DNA of 64,000 bases from Burkholderiaceae bacterium. Lineage in GTDB: Bacteria > Pseudomonadota > Gammaproteobacteria > Burkholderiales > Burkholderiaceae_C. Position numbers and translations under genes: made by a program. Of this stretch, positions 7,952 through 17,965 are shown piece after piece. The notes under the pieces were generated by a model that searched no databases, was not told the DNA's origin, and saw nothing but the letters and a program-made list of their open reading frames with translations. The number at the start of each line of letters is the position of its first letter. Position 1 is the first letter of the stretch. Location: assembly GCA_026125795.1 (NCBI GenBank), contig JAHCKM010000001.1:682001-746000 (forward strand), written 5' to 3'.

Positions 7952-8617
7952 TCAGAAACGGCGGTAGCTCAGCGTGCGGCCGCCGTCGACGCGGGTGTCC
8001 AGGCCGACCCAGTCGCCCTGAGGCGAGTACCACACATCGATCGGTCGGGCCGGGCCGCTGATGCGCCAGCCCGACGCGTTGACGCGGCGTGTGCCCACCT
8101 CGAGCGAGGCTTCGCCGAGCGAGGCGATGCGCACCGGCTCGATGCGGCCGGTCTGGGCGTTGAGCAGGCGCTGCTGCGCGCGCAACGCGGGGTGCCAGTA
8201 GGCAAAGCTCATCACGCAGCCGCTCGCGCTCTGCGCTGCGGGAAGGCTCACCTCGAAGGCGCTGCCTTGCGCAAGCGCGCTCACCCGCATGCGCTGGCCG
8301 TTGTCGTCGGTGTCGGCCGACAAGGCCACCAGGCAATCACCGCGCCAGCGTTCGACCGCTCGGTGCTGGTAGCGGTAGACCGTGATGCCGAGCAAGCGCA
8401 CGGCGAAGCTGGCCTCGCTGACCATCGTGCGCTCGCCGGCAACGTCGGGCGCGCCGGCGCGGAACCGGTGCTCACCGATCGGTTTGCCGTCGAGCAGCAC
8501 CCGAAACGTCCAGCCGGCTTCGCTCGCCGCCGGCGTTTCGGCGCCGGTGCCCCACGCCGGCGCGGCGAGCGGCAAGGCACACGTCGCGGCGACCACCAGC
8601 ACCTGTCGCGCGGGCAT
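7952..8617 (-). CDS. DUF6134-like exported protein of the RpoE regulon
   Basis: A 221-residue protein with a signal peptide (MPARQVLVVAATCALPLAAP, cleavage near AWG). The body has a beta-rich pattern: FRVLLDGKPIGEHRF, ALSADTDDNGQ, MSFAYWHPAL and DVWYSPQGDWVGL, resembling DUF6134 (formerly grouped near DUF3108). I chose the ATG at 8617 because GGAAAGGA precedes it. A longer form starting at 8641 would spoil the signal peptide. The promoter upstream has exactly the same hexamers as rpoE. A periplasmic or outer-membrane role in the oxidative membrane response is likely but unproven. Confidence 0.78.
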   Translation of the reverse strand: MPARQVLVVAATCALPLAAPAWGTGAETPAASEAGWTFRVLLDGKPIGEHRFRAGAPDVAGERTMVSEASFAVRLLGITVYRYQHRAVERWRGDCLVALSADTDDNGQRMRVSALAQGSAFEVSLPAAQSASGCVMSFAYWHPALRAQQRLLNAQTGRIEPVRIASLGEASLEVGTRRVNASGWRISGPARPIDVWYSPQGDWVGLDTRVDGGRTLSYRRF

Positions 8618-8656
8618 GACGGGTCCTTTCCGGGCGCCCATCGTGGCGCCGAGCCC

Positions 8657-8686
8657 CTTGTACGAGGCTGCCGCGCATTCGGATCA
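8657..8686 (-). promoter_or_regulatory. Third RpoE (ECF11-type) promoter, before DUF6134-DUF2177
   Basis: On the minus strand TGATCC (8686-8681), an 18-base spacer and TACAAG (8662-8657) match the two promoters at 6.1 kb in both hexamers and spacing. Transcription would begin around 8650, about 30 bases before the ATG at 8617. Confidence 0.8.
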
Positions 8687-8705
8687 CGCGCGGCCGGCGG
8701 CGCTT

Positions 8706-10103
8706 TCAGCCCAGGCGCCGGCGGTGCCGCTCGATCTGCGCGCGCACCTGTGCCGGTGCGGTGCCGCCGCGCACGGCGCGCGAGTTGAGCGAGCCTTCCA
8801 GCGTCAGTGCGTCGCGCGCATCGTCACCGATCGACGGGTGCAGCGCACGCAGCTCGGCCAGCGGCAGCTCGGCGAGGTCGACGCCGCGCGCAAGCGCGAG
8901 CTTGACCGCGTGCGCCACGACCTCGTGCGCATCGCGGAACGGCACACCTTCTTTCACCAGGTGGTCGGCCAGATCGGTGGCGGTGGCGTAGCCCTTGAGC
9001 GCAGCGGCGCGCATCGCGTCGGGCTTCACCCGGATGCCGCCCACCATCTCGGCCATGATGCGCAGCGTGGCCGCCAGCGTGTCGACCGTGTCGAACAGCG
9101 GCTCCTTGTCTTCCTGGTTGTCCTTGTTGTAGGTGAGCGGCTGGCCCTTCATCAGCGTGAGCAGGCCCATCAGGTGGCCGATCACGCGGCCGCTCTTGCC
9201 GCGCGCGAGCTCGGCCACGTCGGGGTTGCGCTTCTGCGGCATGATCGACGAGCCGGTGCAATAGCGGTCGGCCAGGTCGATGAAGCCGAAGTTCTGGCTC
9301 ATCCACAGCACGATCTCCTCGGCCAGGCGCGACACGTGCACCATCGCGATCGACGCGAATGCGGCGAACTCGATCGCGAAGTCGCGGTCGCTCACCGCGT
9401 CGAGGCTGTTCTCGCTCAACGCCTCGAAGCCCAGCTCGCGCGCCACCGCGTCGCGATCGAGCGGGTAGCTGGTGCCGGCCAGCGCGGCGGCGCCGAGCGG
9501 CAGCCGGTTGGTGCGCTTGCGCACGTCGGCCAGGCGCTCGGCATCGCGCGCGAACATCTCCACGTAGGCCAGCAGGTGGTGCGCAAAGCTCACCGGCTGC
9601 GCCACCTGCAGGTGCGTGAATCCGGGCATCACGGTGTCGGTGTGCTGCGCCGCCACGTCGAGCAGGGCTTTCTGCAGCTGCACCAGCAGCGGCGCGATCG
9701 CATCGATCTCGCCGCGCAGCCACAGGCGGATGTCGGTGGCCACCTGGTCGTTGCGCGAGCGGCCGGTGTGCAGCCTCTTGCCCGCATCGCCGACCAGCTG
9801 CGTCAGCCGCGCCTCGATGTTGAGGTGCACGTCCTCCAGCTCGAGCTTCCATTCGAAGCGGCCCGAGTCGATCTCCTCGCCAACCTGCTCCAGCCCGCGC
9901 TCGATGTCGGCCAGGTCCTGCGCAGCGATCACCTTCTGCGCCGCCAGCATGCGCGCGTGCGCCAGGCTGCCGGCGATGTCGGCGCGCGCCAGCCGCCGGT
10001 CGAAGCCGACGCTGGCGGTGTAGCGCTGCACCAGCACATCCATCGGTTCGGAGAACAGCGCCGACCAGCCCTGTGATTTCTTGTCGAGTGGGTTGCCTGC
10101 CAT
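8706..10103 (-). CDS. argH: Argininosuccinate lyase
   Basis: A 465-residue enzyme of the fumarase/aspartase superfamily that splits argininosuccinate into arginine and fumarate in the cytoplasm, the last step of arginine synthesis. The signature [16 protein letters not shown] lies near residue 285, and the family regions [12 protein letters not shown] and [17 protein letters not shown] are intact. Length is normal for ArgH. It is transcribed away from the algZ-like kinase gene, the arrangement also found in pseudomonads. No irregularities. Confidence 0.97.
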   Translation of the reverse strand: MAGNPLDKKSQGWSALFSEPMDVLVQRYTASVGFDRRLARADIAGSLAHARMLAAQKVIAAQDLADIERGLEQVGEEIDSGRFEWKLELEDVHLNIEARLTQLVGDAGKRLHTGRSRNDQVATDIRLWLRGEIDAIAPLLVQLQKALLDVAAQHTDTVMPGFTHLQVAQPVSFAHHLLAYVEMFARDAERLADVRKRTNRLPLGAAALAGTSYPLDRDAVARELGFEALSENSLDAVSDRDFAIEFAAFASIAMVHVSRLAEEIVLWMSQNFGFIDLADRYCTGSSIMPQKRNPDVAELARGKSGRVIGHLMGLLTLMKGQPLTYNKDNQEDKEPLFDTVDTLAATLRIMAEMVGGIRVKPDAMRAAALKGYATATDLADHLVKEGVPFRDAHEVVAHAVKLALARGVDLAELPLAELRALHPSIGDDARDALTLEGSLNSRAVRGGTAPAQVRAQIERHRRRLG

Positions 10104-10221
10104 GGTGCTCGCGCTGTCGTCTTCGGGCCTATTATCGGCGCGAGCCTCGTGAGCCTGGGCTCACTTGTCCTTGCCACCCACCGTGCAGACGACCCGCGAA
10201 GCCGCCACGACCCGACCGGAC

Positions 10222-11322
10222 ATGAGCCGTCCCACCAGCGTGTGGCCGACCACCACGCGGCCGGGCGAGCTGGGTGGCTCGCATACGGCGTTCGACACCA
10301 GCCGTTTCGACGATCCGCTGGCCGAGCGCGCGCGCCAAGTGCAGCGTGTGGCCGAGCTGTACGACCTGTGCCAGCCCACGCTGGTGCTGCGCGTGGTGCT
10401 GTTCGTGCAGCTCGGCGTCGCCATCGGGGGACTGGCCGCCTCGGGCGGTGCGCTGCAGTGGTTGACGCAGATGGCGGTGCTCGCCTTTCCGGCGCTCGCG
10501 GCGACCCTGTTGTGGCTGGCCACCGTGTGTGCACTCAAGGTCGTGCTGTCGCGCGTGGCGCCTTGGCAGCGCGCCAGCGTGGCGGTGGCGCTGGGCGGCG
10601 TCATGGCGGTGGCCGGCTGGTCGCTGCTGCTGCCGCTCGGCATGGCCGATCCGCAGGCCTGGCCGGTGTTCACCGCCGCATTGGCCGGCGTGGCGTTCGC
10701 ATCGCTGGTGTGGGTGTGGCTGGACCAGCGTGCGCGCATCGCCAAGCCGGCCGATGCGAGCGCACGCCTGGCCGAACTGCAGTCGCGCATCCGCCCGCAC
10801 TTTCTGTTCAACGCGCTCAACACCGCGGTGGCGCTGGTGCAGATCGACCCCGAGCGCGCAGAGAACGTGCTGGAGGACCTGTCGCAGCTGTTCCGCGTGG
10901 CGCTGGCCGAGGTGGGCTCGTCGGTCACGCTGGCCGAGGAGATCGACCTCGCACAACGTTACCTGGCGATCGAGCAGGTGCGTTTCGGCGAGCGTCTAGC
11001 CGTGAGCTGGGACGTCGATCCGGCCACGTCGCAGGCGCGCGTGCCGCCGCTGGTGCTGCAGCCGCTGGTTGAAAACGCGGTGCGCCACGGCATCGAGACC
11101 TCTGTTTCCGGCGGCGTCGTGCGCGTGCGCGCCAAGGTGCGACACGGCAGCGCCACCGTGGTGATCAGCAACAGCCTGCCTGACACGCCGGGCACACCCG
11201 GCGCCGGCATCGCGCTGGCCAACGTGCGCGAGCGGCTGAGCCTGCTGCACGACTTTGGCGCGTCGCTGGAAACCTGGCGCTCCGACGGCCAGTTCCACGC
11301 GCGCGTGATGGTGCCGCTGTGA
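10222..11322 (+). CDS. algZ: LytS/AlgZ-type membrane sensor histidine kinase
   Basis: A 366-residue sensor kinase of the His_kinase (LytS/YehU) class. Four hydrophobic segments between about residues 40 and 160 form the membrane domain. The phosphoacceptor region is RIRPHFLFNALNTAVALVQI, and the ATP-binding part has VLQPLVENAVRHGIE and the glycine-rich GTPGAGIALANVRERL. I chose the ATG at 10222; an in-frame TTG at 10165 would add 19 residues. The stop overlaps the GTG of the response regulator, so the two form one operon. Homologue of AlgZ/FimS by order and type. Confidence 0.85.
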   Translation: MSRPTSVWPTTTRPGELGGSHTAFDTSRFDDPLAERARQVQRVAELYDLCQPTLVLRVVLFVQLGVAIGGLAASGGALQWLTQMAVLAFPALAATLLWLATVCALKVVLSRVAPWQRASVAVALGGVMAVAGWSLLLPLGMADPQAWPVFTAALAGVAFASLVWVWLDQRARIAKPADASARLAELQSRIRPHFLFNALNTAVALVQIDPERAENVLEDLSQLFRVALAEVGSSVTLAEEIDLAQRYLAIEQVRFGERLAVSWDVDPATSQARVPPLVLQPLVENAVRHGIETSVSGGVVRVRAKVRHGSATVVISNSLPDTPGTPGAGIALANVRERLSLLHDFGASLETWRSDGQFHARVMVPL

Positions 11323-12104
11323 GCGTGGACCCGAGCATCCACACGCCGGCCGTCAACGATCGCGCGCCGCTGGCGGTGCTGATCGTCGACGACGAGCTGT
11401 TCGCGCGCACGCGGCTGCGCTCGCTGGTGCAGGCCTGCACCGAGCCGCGGTGCGTGGTGGCCGGCGAGGCGGCCGATGGCCGCAGCGCACTGCAGTGGCT
11501 GCGCGACAACGCCTGCGACGTGGTGCTGCTCGACGTCGCGATGCCGGGACTCGATGGCCTGCACCTGGCCGACGAGTTGCAGCACCGACCCAAGCCGCCG
11601 GCCGTGGTGTTCGTCACCGCGCACGGCGAGCACGCGCTGCGCGCCTTCGAGCTCGAGGCCACCGATTACCTCACCAAGCCGGTGCGGCGCGAGCGCTTGC
11701 AGGCCGCGCTGTTGCGCGTGGCGCAACGACTGCAACCGCGTGCAGCCAACGGCACCGCGGTGCCGATGCTGGTGGTGAGCGACCGCGGCCGTGTGCTGCG
11801 CATCCCGGCCACCGAGGTGCTGTACCTGAAAGCCGAGCTGAAGTACGTGACCCTGCGCACCGCCGACGGCGAATGGGTGCTCGACGAACCGCTCGGCGAC
11901 CTCGAGCAGCGCCTGGGCGTCGACTTCATCCGCGTGCACCGCAACGCGCTGGTGGCGCGGCGCGCGGTGCGTGCGCTGGAGCGCGCCGATTCCACCGAGG
12001 AACCGATGGGTTGGGCCGTGCGTTTGACCAACGGCGAACAGCTTTCTGTTTCACGCAGGCAATTGACAGCCGTGCGCGATGCGCTAGGTTCACAGGATCA
12101 CTGA
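11319..12104 (+). CDS. algR: LytTR-family response regulator (AlgR type)
   Basis: A 261-residue regulator. The receiver domain (about residues 18-135) shows the acidic pair in VLIVDDELFAR, the phosphorylatable Asp in DVVLLDVAMPGLDG, then VFVTAHGEHAL and YLTKPVRRERL. A C-terminal LytTR DNA-binding domain follows, with VLYLKAELKYVTLRTADGEW and FIRVHRNALVARR. It starts at a GTG overlapping the kinase stop and would be phosphorylated by that kinase. In Pseudomonas AlgR controls alginate, pili and virulence; the targets here are not visible. Confidence 0.88.
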   Translation: MSVDPSIHTPAVNDRAPLAVLIVDDELFARTRLRSLVQACTEPRCVVAGEAADGRSALQWLRDNACDVVLLDVAMPGLDGLHLADELQHRPKPPAVVFVTAHGEHALRAFELEATDYLTKPVRRERLQAALLRVAQRLQPRAANGTAVPMLVVSDRGRVLRIPATEVLYLKAELKYVTLRTADGEWVLDEPLGDLEQRLGVDFIRVHRNALVARRAVRALERADSTEEPMGWAVRLTNGEQLSVSRRQLTAVRDALGSQDH

Positions 12105-12126
12105 TCCACCACCGCAGAACCGGCCC

Positions 12127-13263
12127 GTGAAGTTCGCGTCGATACGCCCTCACATCACCTACTGGTCGCTGCGCCTGGCGTGGCTGACGGCCATCGCGCT
12201 GTGGGCGGTGGCCGTGGTGCCGTGGTTCCGCACGCCGCAGCCGCCGCCTGAGCCGGTGCGGCTGGCGATGAACGGCCCGCTGCCGCCGCTCGACGCGCTG
12301 ATGCGCGGCGCCGAAGAAGCCGACGAGCCCGCGCCGGTGTTCGTGCCGCAGCATGCAGTCACCGATGCAGCGCCCACCGCAGCGGCCGAGCGCGGCGCGC
12401 GCCCCGAGGTGTGCGGCCTCAACGACGCCGGTGCCGACAACGATGGCCAGGCCGCGACCCGTCGCGCGGCGCATGTCGCGCGCCAGGGCCAGCTCGGCCT
12501 GCACACGGCATTCGACGAGCTCAAGGCACGCAGCGAGCCGCAGGCACAGGCCGCCGCCTGGTGGTTGCGTGTGCTGTGGTCGCGCGAGGGCGGCGGCGAC
12601 ACGATGGCGCCGTGCGCTGCGGGCAGCGATTGCCCGGGCGGTGCACCCAAGACCGCGCTGCCGCCGGTGGCCACGGCGATCGATGCGCTGGCGCTGCTCG
12701 CGTTGGCCAGCACCGATGCGTGGTCGGCGCAGGTCGCCGCGCGGGCTTGCGACGGGCCGGTGTCGTCGGCGGTGTGCAGCAGCCTGCCGCCGCGCCGCTG
12801 GGCCACGCTGGAGCCCGACAACGCCGCCGCCTGGCTCGAACTGAGCACGCGCGACCCGGCGGTGGTCGACGAGGCGCTGGCACGTGCCGCGCGCGCGGCA
12901 CGCTTCGACACGCACCGCGGACGGCTGGCCGCCTGGGTGCTGCAGGCCACGCCCGATCGTGCCCCGGCGATGCAGCGCCATGCGGCGTGGCAGCGCGCCG
13001 AAGAGCTCGAGCGTGCCGCCGATGCCGCGATGCTGGCCGCGGTGGCACGCCACTGCAGCGACACGTCGCGCCGCGACCGGGCGCAGGCCTGCGAGTCGTT
13101 GGCGCGTTGGCTGCAGCCTGAAGCGGCGCGTGCCGATGCGGTGGCAGCGCCGCGCACCGATGCGGTGGCGGCGCCGCGCGCCTACGATTGCGCGACCATC
13201 GAGCGCCAGTGGCGCGAGGCGCGCGACGCCGCGCAGCGCGGCGTGCGCGTGACGCAGCGCTGA
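12127..13263 (+). CDS. Unrecognised membrane-anchored protein downstream of algR
   Basis: A 378-residue protein I do not recognise. After a short cytoplasmic start (GTG at 12127) there is one membrane helix ([20 protein letters not shown]), then an alanine- and arginine-rich, probably helical periplasmic domain with several cysteines (residues about 97-380). An almost perfect 24-base tandem duplication at 13133-13180 gives the repeated unit TDAVAAPR near the C-terminus. It lies 22 bases behind algR and points the same way, so it is probably co-transcribed. It sits where pseudomonads go straight to hemC. Confidence 0.7.
   Translation: MKFASIRPHITYWSLRLAWLTAIALWAVAVVPWFRTPQPPPEPVRLAMNGPLPPLDALMRGAEEADEPAPVFVPQHAVTDAAPTAAAERGARPEVCGLNDAGADNDGQAATRRAAHVARQGQLGLHTAFDELKARSEPQAQAAAWWLRVLWSREGGGDTMAPCAAGSDCPGGAPKTALPPVATAIDALALLALASTDAWSAQVAARACDGPVSSAVCSSLPPRRWATLEPDNAAAWLELSTRDPAVVDEALARAARAARFDTHRGRLAAWVLQATPDRAPAMQRHAAWQRAEELERAADAAMLAAVARHCSDTSRRDRAQACESLARWLQPEAARADAVAAPRTDAVAAPRAYDCATIERQWREARDAAQRGVRVTQR
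13133..13180 (+). repeat. Two tandem copies of a 24-base unit inside the unrecognised gene
   Basis: Copies at 13133-13156 and 13157-13180 differ at only two positions. The length is a multiple of three, so the frame is kept and eight residues are duplicated. Likely a recent slippage event. Confidence 0.85.
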
Positions 13264-13303
13264 AGTCGCGCACGCTTGGCCGGGCTCGGGCGGCTCGCCC
13301 CAC

Positions 13304-16138
13304 TCATCCGGTGTTGCGCAGCCCGGCCGCGATGCCGTTGATCGACAGCAGGATGCCGCGCTTGAGGCGGTCTTCGGCGGCCTGTTCGCTCGGGCGGCGC
13401 CGGCGGTGGCGGCGCATCAGCTCCACCTGCAGGTGGTTCAACGGGTCCAGGTACGGAAAGCGGTGTGCGATCGAGCGCGCCAGCGCCGGATTGCTCTGCA
13501 GCGGCTGCGCCTCGCCGGTGATCAGCGCCAGCGCGTGGCGCGTGCGTTCCCACTCGGCGCGGATGGCGGCGAAGATGCGCTTGCCCTGGCGCGTATCCTC
13601 GACCAGCTCGACATAACGCGCGGCGATGCGCAGGTCGGTCTTGGCCAGCACCATGTCCAGGTTGGACAGCAGCGCGCGCAGGAACGGCCACTGCGCATGC
13701 ATGCGCTGCAGCAGCTTCAACCGCGCGGCGCGCGTGGCCGGCGTGGTGCCGAGAAACGCCTCCACGCCAGAGCCGAAGCCGCACCAGCCCGGCAGCGCCA
13801 CGCGGCATTGTCCCCACGAGAAGCCCCAGGGGATCGCGCGCAGGTCTTCGATCGCATGGCCCGGCTTGCGCGAGGCGGGGCGCGAGCCGATGTGGAGGTC
13901 GGCGATCTCGCGGATCGGCGTGGCGGAGAAGAAGTACTCGGCGAACTCGCCGTTGCTGTACACCAGCTTGCGATAGGCCGCAAAGCTCGCCTCGCTCAGC
14001 GCCGCCGCCGCGTCGAGGAACTCGCGCGGCGCGTTGCGCGTGGCGTGCAGCAGCGTCGCTTCGAGCGTGGCGGCCACCAGCGTCTCGAGGTTGCGCGCGC
14101 CGATCTCGGGGTGGGTGTACTTCGACGCGATGATCTCGCCTTGTTCGGTCAGGCGCAGCTGCCCGCGCACCGTGCCCGGCGGCTGCGCCAGGATCGCCTC
14201 GTAGCTCGGCCCGCCGCCGCGGCCTACCGTGCCGCCGCGCCCGTGGAACAAGCGCAGCTTCAGTGGCTGGCTGGCCTGCAGCCCGTCGAACAGGTCCACC
14301 AGTGCGATCTCGCTGCGGTACAGCTCCCAGTTGCTGGTGAAGAAGCCGCCGTCCTTGTTGCTGTCGCTGTAGCCGAGCATCACCTCCTGCTCGCCGCCCG
14401 AGGCCGCGAGCAGCGCCGCGATGCCGGGCAGCGCGAAATACTCACGCATCACCTCGGCGGCGCGCCGCAGGTCGGTGATGGTCTCGAACAGCGGCACGAC
14501 GATGGTGTCGCAGCGCGCGTCGCGGCCCAGCGTGCCGTGCCACAGCCCGACCTCCTTCTGCAGCACCAGCACCTCGAGCAGATCGCTCACCTCCTCGGTG
14601 TGCGACACGATGCAGTGGCGGATCGCCCACTCGCCATAGCGGCGCCGGCCCTCGCGCGCCGCCTCGAACACCGCCAGCTCGCTTTGCGCCAGCGCCGAAT
14701 AGTCGGCCTCGCGCACGCGCAGCGTGCGGCGCTCGCGCAGGCAGGCCAGCAGCACCTCGCGCCGCGCGCTCTCGTCGAGCGCCTCGTAGTCGGGCTGCAC
14801 CTCGGCCACGCGCAGCAGCTCGGCCACCACCGCGGCATGCTTGTCGGAGCTCTGGCGCAGATCGACGGTGGCCAGGTGGAAGCCGAACACCTGCAGTGCC
14901 CGCATCAACGGCGCCAGGCGCGGCTCGATCAACGCCTGCGCGTGGTGGCTGCGCAGCGATTCTTCGATGGTGCGCAGGTCGGCCATCAGCTCGTGCGGCG
15001 ATGCATACGGCTGGCTCGGCGCCACCGCGTGGCGCAGCGCCTCGGTGCCGGTCAGCTCGTGCAGCGTCGCGGCCAGGCGCGCGTACACGCCCACCAGCGC
15101 ACGGCGATACGGCTCGTCGATCCGATGGTCGTTGGCATCGCCCGAGCGCTCGGCCAGCGCGATCAGCTCGGGCGTGGCCGAGGCCAGCGTGAGCGACACC
15201 GACAGCTCGGCACCCAGCTCGTGCACCTCCACCAGGTAGTGGCGCAGCGCGGTCTCGCACTGGCGCGCCAGCGCCAGGCGCAGCGTCTGCGCATCGACGT
15301 TGGGATTGCCGTCGCGATCGCCGCCGATCCAGTGTCCCATGCGCAGGAACGTTGGCACCGCGTGGCCGGGCAACACGCGCTCCAGCTCGGCATACAGGCG
15401 CGGCATCTGGCGCAGGAAGGTGCGCGGGTAGTAGCTGAGCGCGTTGTCGATCTCGTCGGCCACCGTGAGCCGTGTGGTGCGCAGCATGCGCGTCTGCCAC
15501 AGCTGGGTGATGCGCGCGCGGATCAGCCGCTCGTTGGCGGCGCGTTCGGCATCGCTGCCGAGCGTGTCGCGCTGCGCCACCAGCTCGGCGATGGCGCGCT
15601 CGGCGTCGAGGATGCTCTTGCGCTGCACCTCGGTGGGGTGCGCGGTCAGCACCGGCGACACATAGGCCTGCTCGAGCGCCTGCGCCAGCTCGTCGCTCGG
15701 GATGCCGGCGCGCTGCAGGCGCTGCAGCGTGTGCGCCAGCGAGCCGGGCTGCTGGTGGCCCTGGCGCTCGTGGAAGGTGCGGCGCCGCACATGGTGCCGG
15801 TCCTCGGCGATGTTGGCCAGGTGCGAGAAGTAGCTGAAGGCGCGGATCACGCTCACCGTCTGGTCCACCGACAGGCTCTTCAGCAGACGGTCGAGCACGC
15901 GTCCGGCACTGGCGTCGTGCTTGAGCCGGTAGGCCACCGAGAGCTGCCGCACGCGCTCCACCAGCTCGAACGCGTCGCGCCCTTCCTGCTCGCGGATCAC
16001 GTCGCCGAGGATGCGGCCGAGCAAGCGGATGTCCTCCACCAGCGGCTTGTTCTTCTGCGCCGCGTTGCCCTTGTCTTGCGTGCGTGCCGGCGCTTTGGTG
16101 GCTCTGGCGGATCGGGTGCGGGCGCGCGTCGTGGGCAT
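13304..16138 (-). CDS. ppc: Phosphoenolpyruvate carboxylase
   Basis: A 944-residue cytoplasmic enzyme making oxaloacetate from phosphoenolpyruvate and bicarbonate, an anaplerotic step. Catalytic regions are visible: [20 protein letters not shown] near residue 165 with the essential His, and later [24 protein letters not shown] and [11 protein letters not shown]. The C-terminus ends [11 protein letters not shown], the expected end of PEPC. I placed the start at [18 protein letters not shown]; this lysine/arginine-rich head of about 30 residues is longer than in many homologues. It is convergent with the preceding gene and divergent from hemC across 84 bases. Confidence 0.96.
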   Translation of the reverse strand: MPTTRARTRSARATKAPARTQDKGNAAQKNKPLVEDIRLLGRILGDVIREQEGRDAFELVERVRQLSVAYRLKHDASAGRVLDRLLKSLSVDQTVSVIRAFSYFSHLANIAEDRHHVRRRTFHERQGHQQPGSLAHTLQRLQRAGIPSDELAQALEQAYVSPVLTAHPTEVQRKSILDAERAIAELVAQRDTLGSDAERAANERLIRARITQLWQTRMLRTTRLTVADEIDNALSYYPRTFLRQMPRLYAELERVLPGHAVPTFLRMGHWIGGDRDGNPNVDAQTLRLALARQCETALRHYLVEVHELGAELSVSLTLASATPELIALAERSGDANDHRIDEPYRRALVGVYARLAATLHELTGTEALRHAVAPSQPYASPHELMADLRTIEESLRSHHAQALIEPRLAPLMRALQVFGFHLATVDLRQSSDKHAAVVAELLRVAEVQPDYEALDESARREVLLACLRERRTLRVREADYSALAQSELAVFEAAREGRRRYGEWAIRHCIVSHTEEVSDLLEVLVLQKEVGLWHGTLGRDARCDTIVVPLFETITDLRRAAEVMREYFALPGIAALLAASGGEQEVMLGYSDSNKDGGFFTSNWELYRSEIALVDLFDGLQASQPLKLRLFHGRGGTVGRGGGPSYEAILAQPPGTVRGQLRLTEQGEIIASKYTHPEIGARNLETLVAATLEATLLHATRNAPREFLDAAAALSEASFAAYRKLVYSNGEFAEYFFSATPIREIADLHIGSRPASRKPGHAIEDLRAIPWGFSWGQCRVALPGWCGFGSGVEAFLGTTPATRAARLKLLQRMHAQWPFLRALLSNLDMVLAKTDLRIAARYVELVEDTRQGKRIFAAIRAEWERTRHALALITGEAQPLQSNPALARSIAHRFPYLDPLNHLQVELMRRHRRRRPSEQAAEDRLKRGILLSINGIAAGLRNTG

Positions 16139-16222
16139 GGCGGGTCCGCTTTTCGCGGCATCGGAAGACCTCGCGATGATGCCAGCGCCGACGCGCGATG
16201 CGCGCGCACGATAATCGTCCGC

Positions 16223-17152
16223 ATGGACCGCCAGCCGATCATTGCCACGCGCGAGAGCCGACTGGCCTTGTGGCAGGCCGAGCACGTCCGCGCGCTGCTG
16301 CGCACGCAATGCGGCCTGCAGGCTTCGCTGCTCGGCATGACCACACGCGGCGACCAGATCCTCGACCGTACGCTGTCCAAGGTGGGCGGCAAGGGCCTGT
16401 TCGTCAAGGAGCTCGAGACGGCGCTCGAGGAGCAACGCGCCGATCTCGCGGTGCACTCGCTGAAGGACGTGCCGATGGACCTGCCGGAGGGCTTCGTGCT
16501 GGCGGCGGTGCTGCAACGCGAGGATCCGAGCGACGCGTTCGTGTCGCCGCGCCACGCCACGTGGCAGGCGCTGCCGCACGGTGCGCGCGTCGGCACGTCG
16601 AGCCTGCGTCGCGTGGTGCAGCTCAGGCACCTGCGGCCCGATCTGCAGCTGGAGCCGTTGCGCGGCAACCTCGACACGCGGCTGCGCAAGCTCGATGAGG
16701 GCCAGTACGACGCGATCGTGCTCGCGGCGGCCGGCTTGATCCGGCTCGGCTTGGCCGATCGCATCCGCGCGCGCTTCCCGTTCGACGAGATGCTGCCGGC
16801 GGCCGGCCAGGGCGCGCTCGGCATCGAAGTGCGCGCCTCCGACGCCGCGCTGTGCACCACGCTCAACGCCCTGATCCATGCGCCGACCTGGCTCGCGGTG
16901 CATGCCGAACGCGCGGTGTCGCGCACGCTGGGCGGCAGCTGCAGCGTGCCGCTGGCGGCGTTTGCACGCTGGCAGGGCGGCGAGCTGGTGTTGCACGCCG
17001 CGCTCGGCCATGCCGCTGACGCGACGCGGCCGCTGCTGAGGGCGCAGACGCGCGGCACGCCGGGGGACGCCGCCGCCGCGTCGGCGCTCGGTGAGCAAGT
17101 GGCGCTGCACCTGCGCGAGCAAGGCGCCGACGCCTACCTCGCCGCCGCCTGA
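16223..17152 (+). CDS. hemC: Hydroxymethylbilane synthase (porphobilinogen deaminase)
   Basis: A 309-residue heme-pathway enzyme that polymerises four porphobilinogen units. Family motifs: [17 protein letters not shown] at the start, [15 protein letters not shown] near residue 80, [19 protein letters not shown] near 130 and the loop [12 protein letters not shown] whose cysteine binds the dipyrromethane cofactor. The stop overlaps the hemD ATG, so synthesis of the two consecutive enzymes is coupled. The promoter must lie in the short divergent space shared with ppc. Confidence 0.96.
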   Translation: MDRQPIIATRESRLALWQAEHVRALLRTQCGLQASLLGMTTRGDQILDRTLSKVGGKGLFVKELETALEEQRADLAVHSLKDVPMDLPEGFVLAAVLQREDPSDAFVSPRHATWQALPHGARVGTSSLRRVVQLRHLRPDLQLEPLRGNLDTRLRKLDEGQYDAIVLAAAGLIRLGLADRIRARFPFDEMLPAAGQGALGIEVRASDAALCTTLNALIHAPTWLAVHAERAVSRTLGGSCSVPLAAFARWQGGELVLHAALGHAADATRPLLRAQTRGTPGDAAAASALGEQVALHLREQGADAYLAAA

Positions 17153-17955
17153 TGGAGATGTCAACAGACCCTAAGCAGCTGCTCGTCACGCGGCCGCAGC
17201 CGCAGGCCGATGCCTGGGTGCGCGAGCTGCGCGCGCACGGGGTGCCGGCGCATGCATTGCCGCTGCTGCAGATCGAGGCGGCCGCCGAACCGTCGGCTCA
17301 CGCCGCGTGGGCCTCGCTGGCGGATCATGCGCTGGTGGTGTTCGTGAGCCCGAACGCGGTGCAGACGTTCTTTGCACTGCGGACCGCACAGGTGGCATGG
17401 CCGGCCGCCACGCTGGCCGGCAGCACCGGTCCCGGCACGACGCAGGCCTTGCGTGCGGCCGGCGTGCCGCCGCAGCAGATCGTCGAGCCGCCGCGCGAGC
17501 CGGCGCAGTTCGATTCCGAGGCGCTGTGGCAAGGCCTGAGCGGGCGTCGGTGGACACAGAAGCGGGTGCTGGTGGTGCGCGGCGATGGCGGGCGCGAATG
17601 GCTGGGCGAGCAGCTGCGCGATGCCGGCGCGCAGGTGGAGTTCGTGCGCACCTACCGCCGCGTGGCGCCCCGATGGAGCGCCGCACAGCAGGCGCTTGCC
17701 GAACAGGCGCTGCGCGAGCCGCAGCACAGCGTGTGGCTGCTGTCGAGCTCGCAGGCGAGCGCGCATCTGCGCACGCTGCTGCCGCACGCGCGCTGGTCGT
17801 CGGCGCAGGCCTGGGCCACGCACGAGCGCATCGCAGAGGCGGCGCGTGCGCTCGGCTTCGGCGTGGTGCGCATCGTGGCACCAACGCAGCAAGCGGTGGT
17901 CGACGCATGGGGCCGGTCGATACAATTCAACGCACCACCCGATCAGCGACCTTGA
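17152..17955 (+). CDS. hemD: Uroporphyrinogen-III synthase
   Basis: A 267-residue enzyme that closes hydroxymethylbilane into uroporphyrinogen III. The sequence is typically variable but shows [19 protein letters not shown] at the start, [24 protein letters not shown] and [17 protein letters not shown]. It overlaps hemC by one base and is followed after 10 bases by hemX. Identification rests on motif and operon position. Confidence 0.93.
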   Translation: MEMSTDPKQLLVTRPQPQADAWVRELRAHGVPAHALPLLQIEAAAEPSAHAAWASLADHALVVFVSPNAVQTFFALRTAQVAWPAATLAGSTGPGTTQALRAAGVPPQQIVEPPREPAQFDSEALWQGLSGRRWTQKRVLVVRGDGGREWLGEQLRDAGAQVEFVRTYRRVAPRWSAAQQALAEQALREPQHSVWLLSSSQASAHLRTLLPHARWSSAQAWATHERIAEAARALGFGVVRIVAPTQQAVVDAWGRSIQFNAPPDQRP

Positions 17956-17965
17956 TCGCTGCACC

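Noticed and set aside
13406-16222. Very long plus-strand open frame in front of hemC
   Set aside because: It is the antisense of ppc; only the part from 16223 has HemC motifs.
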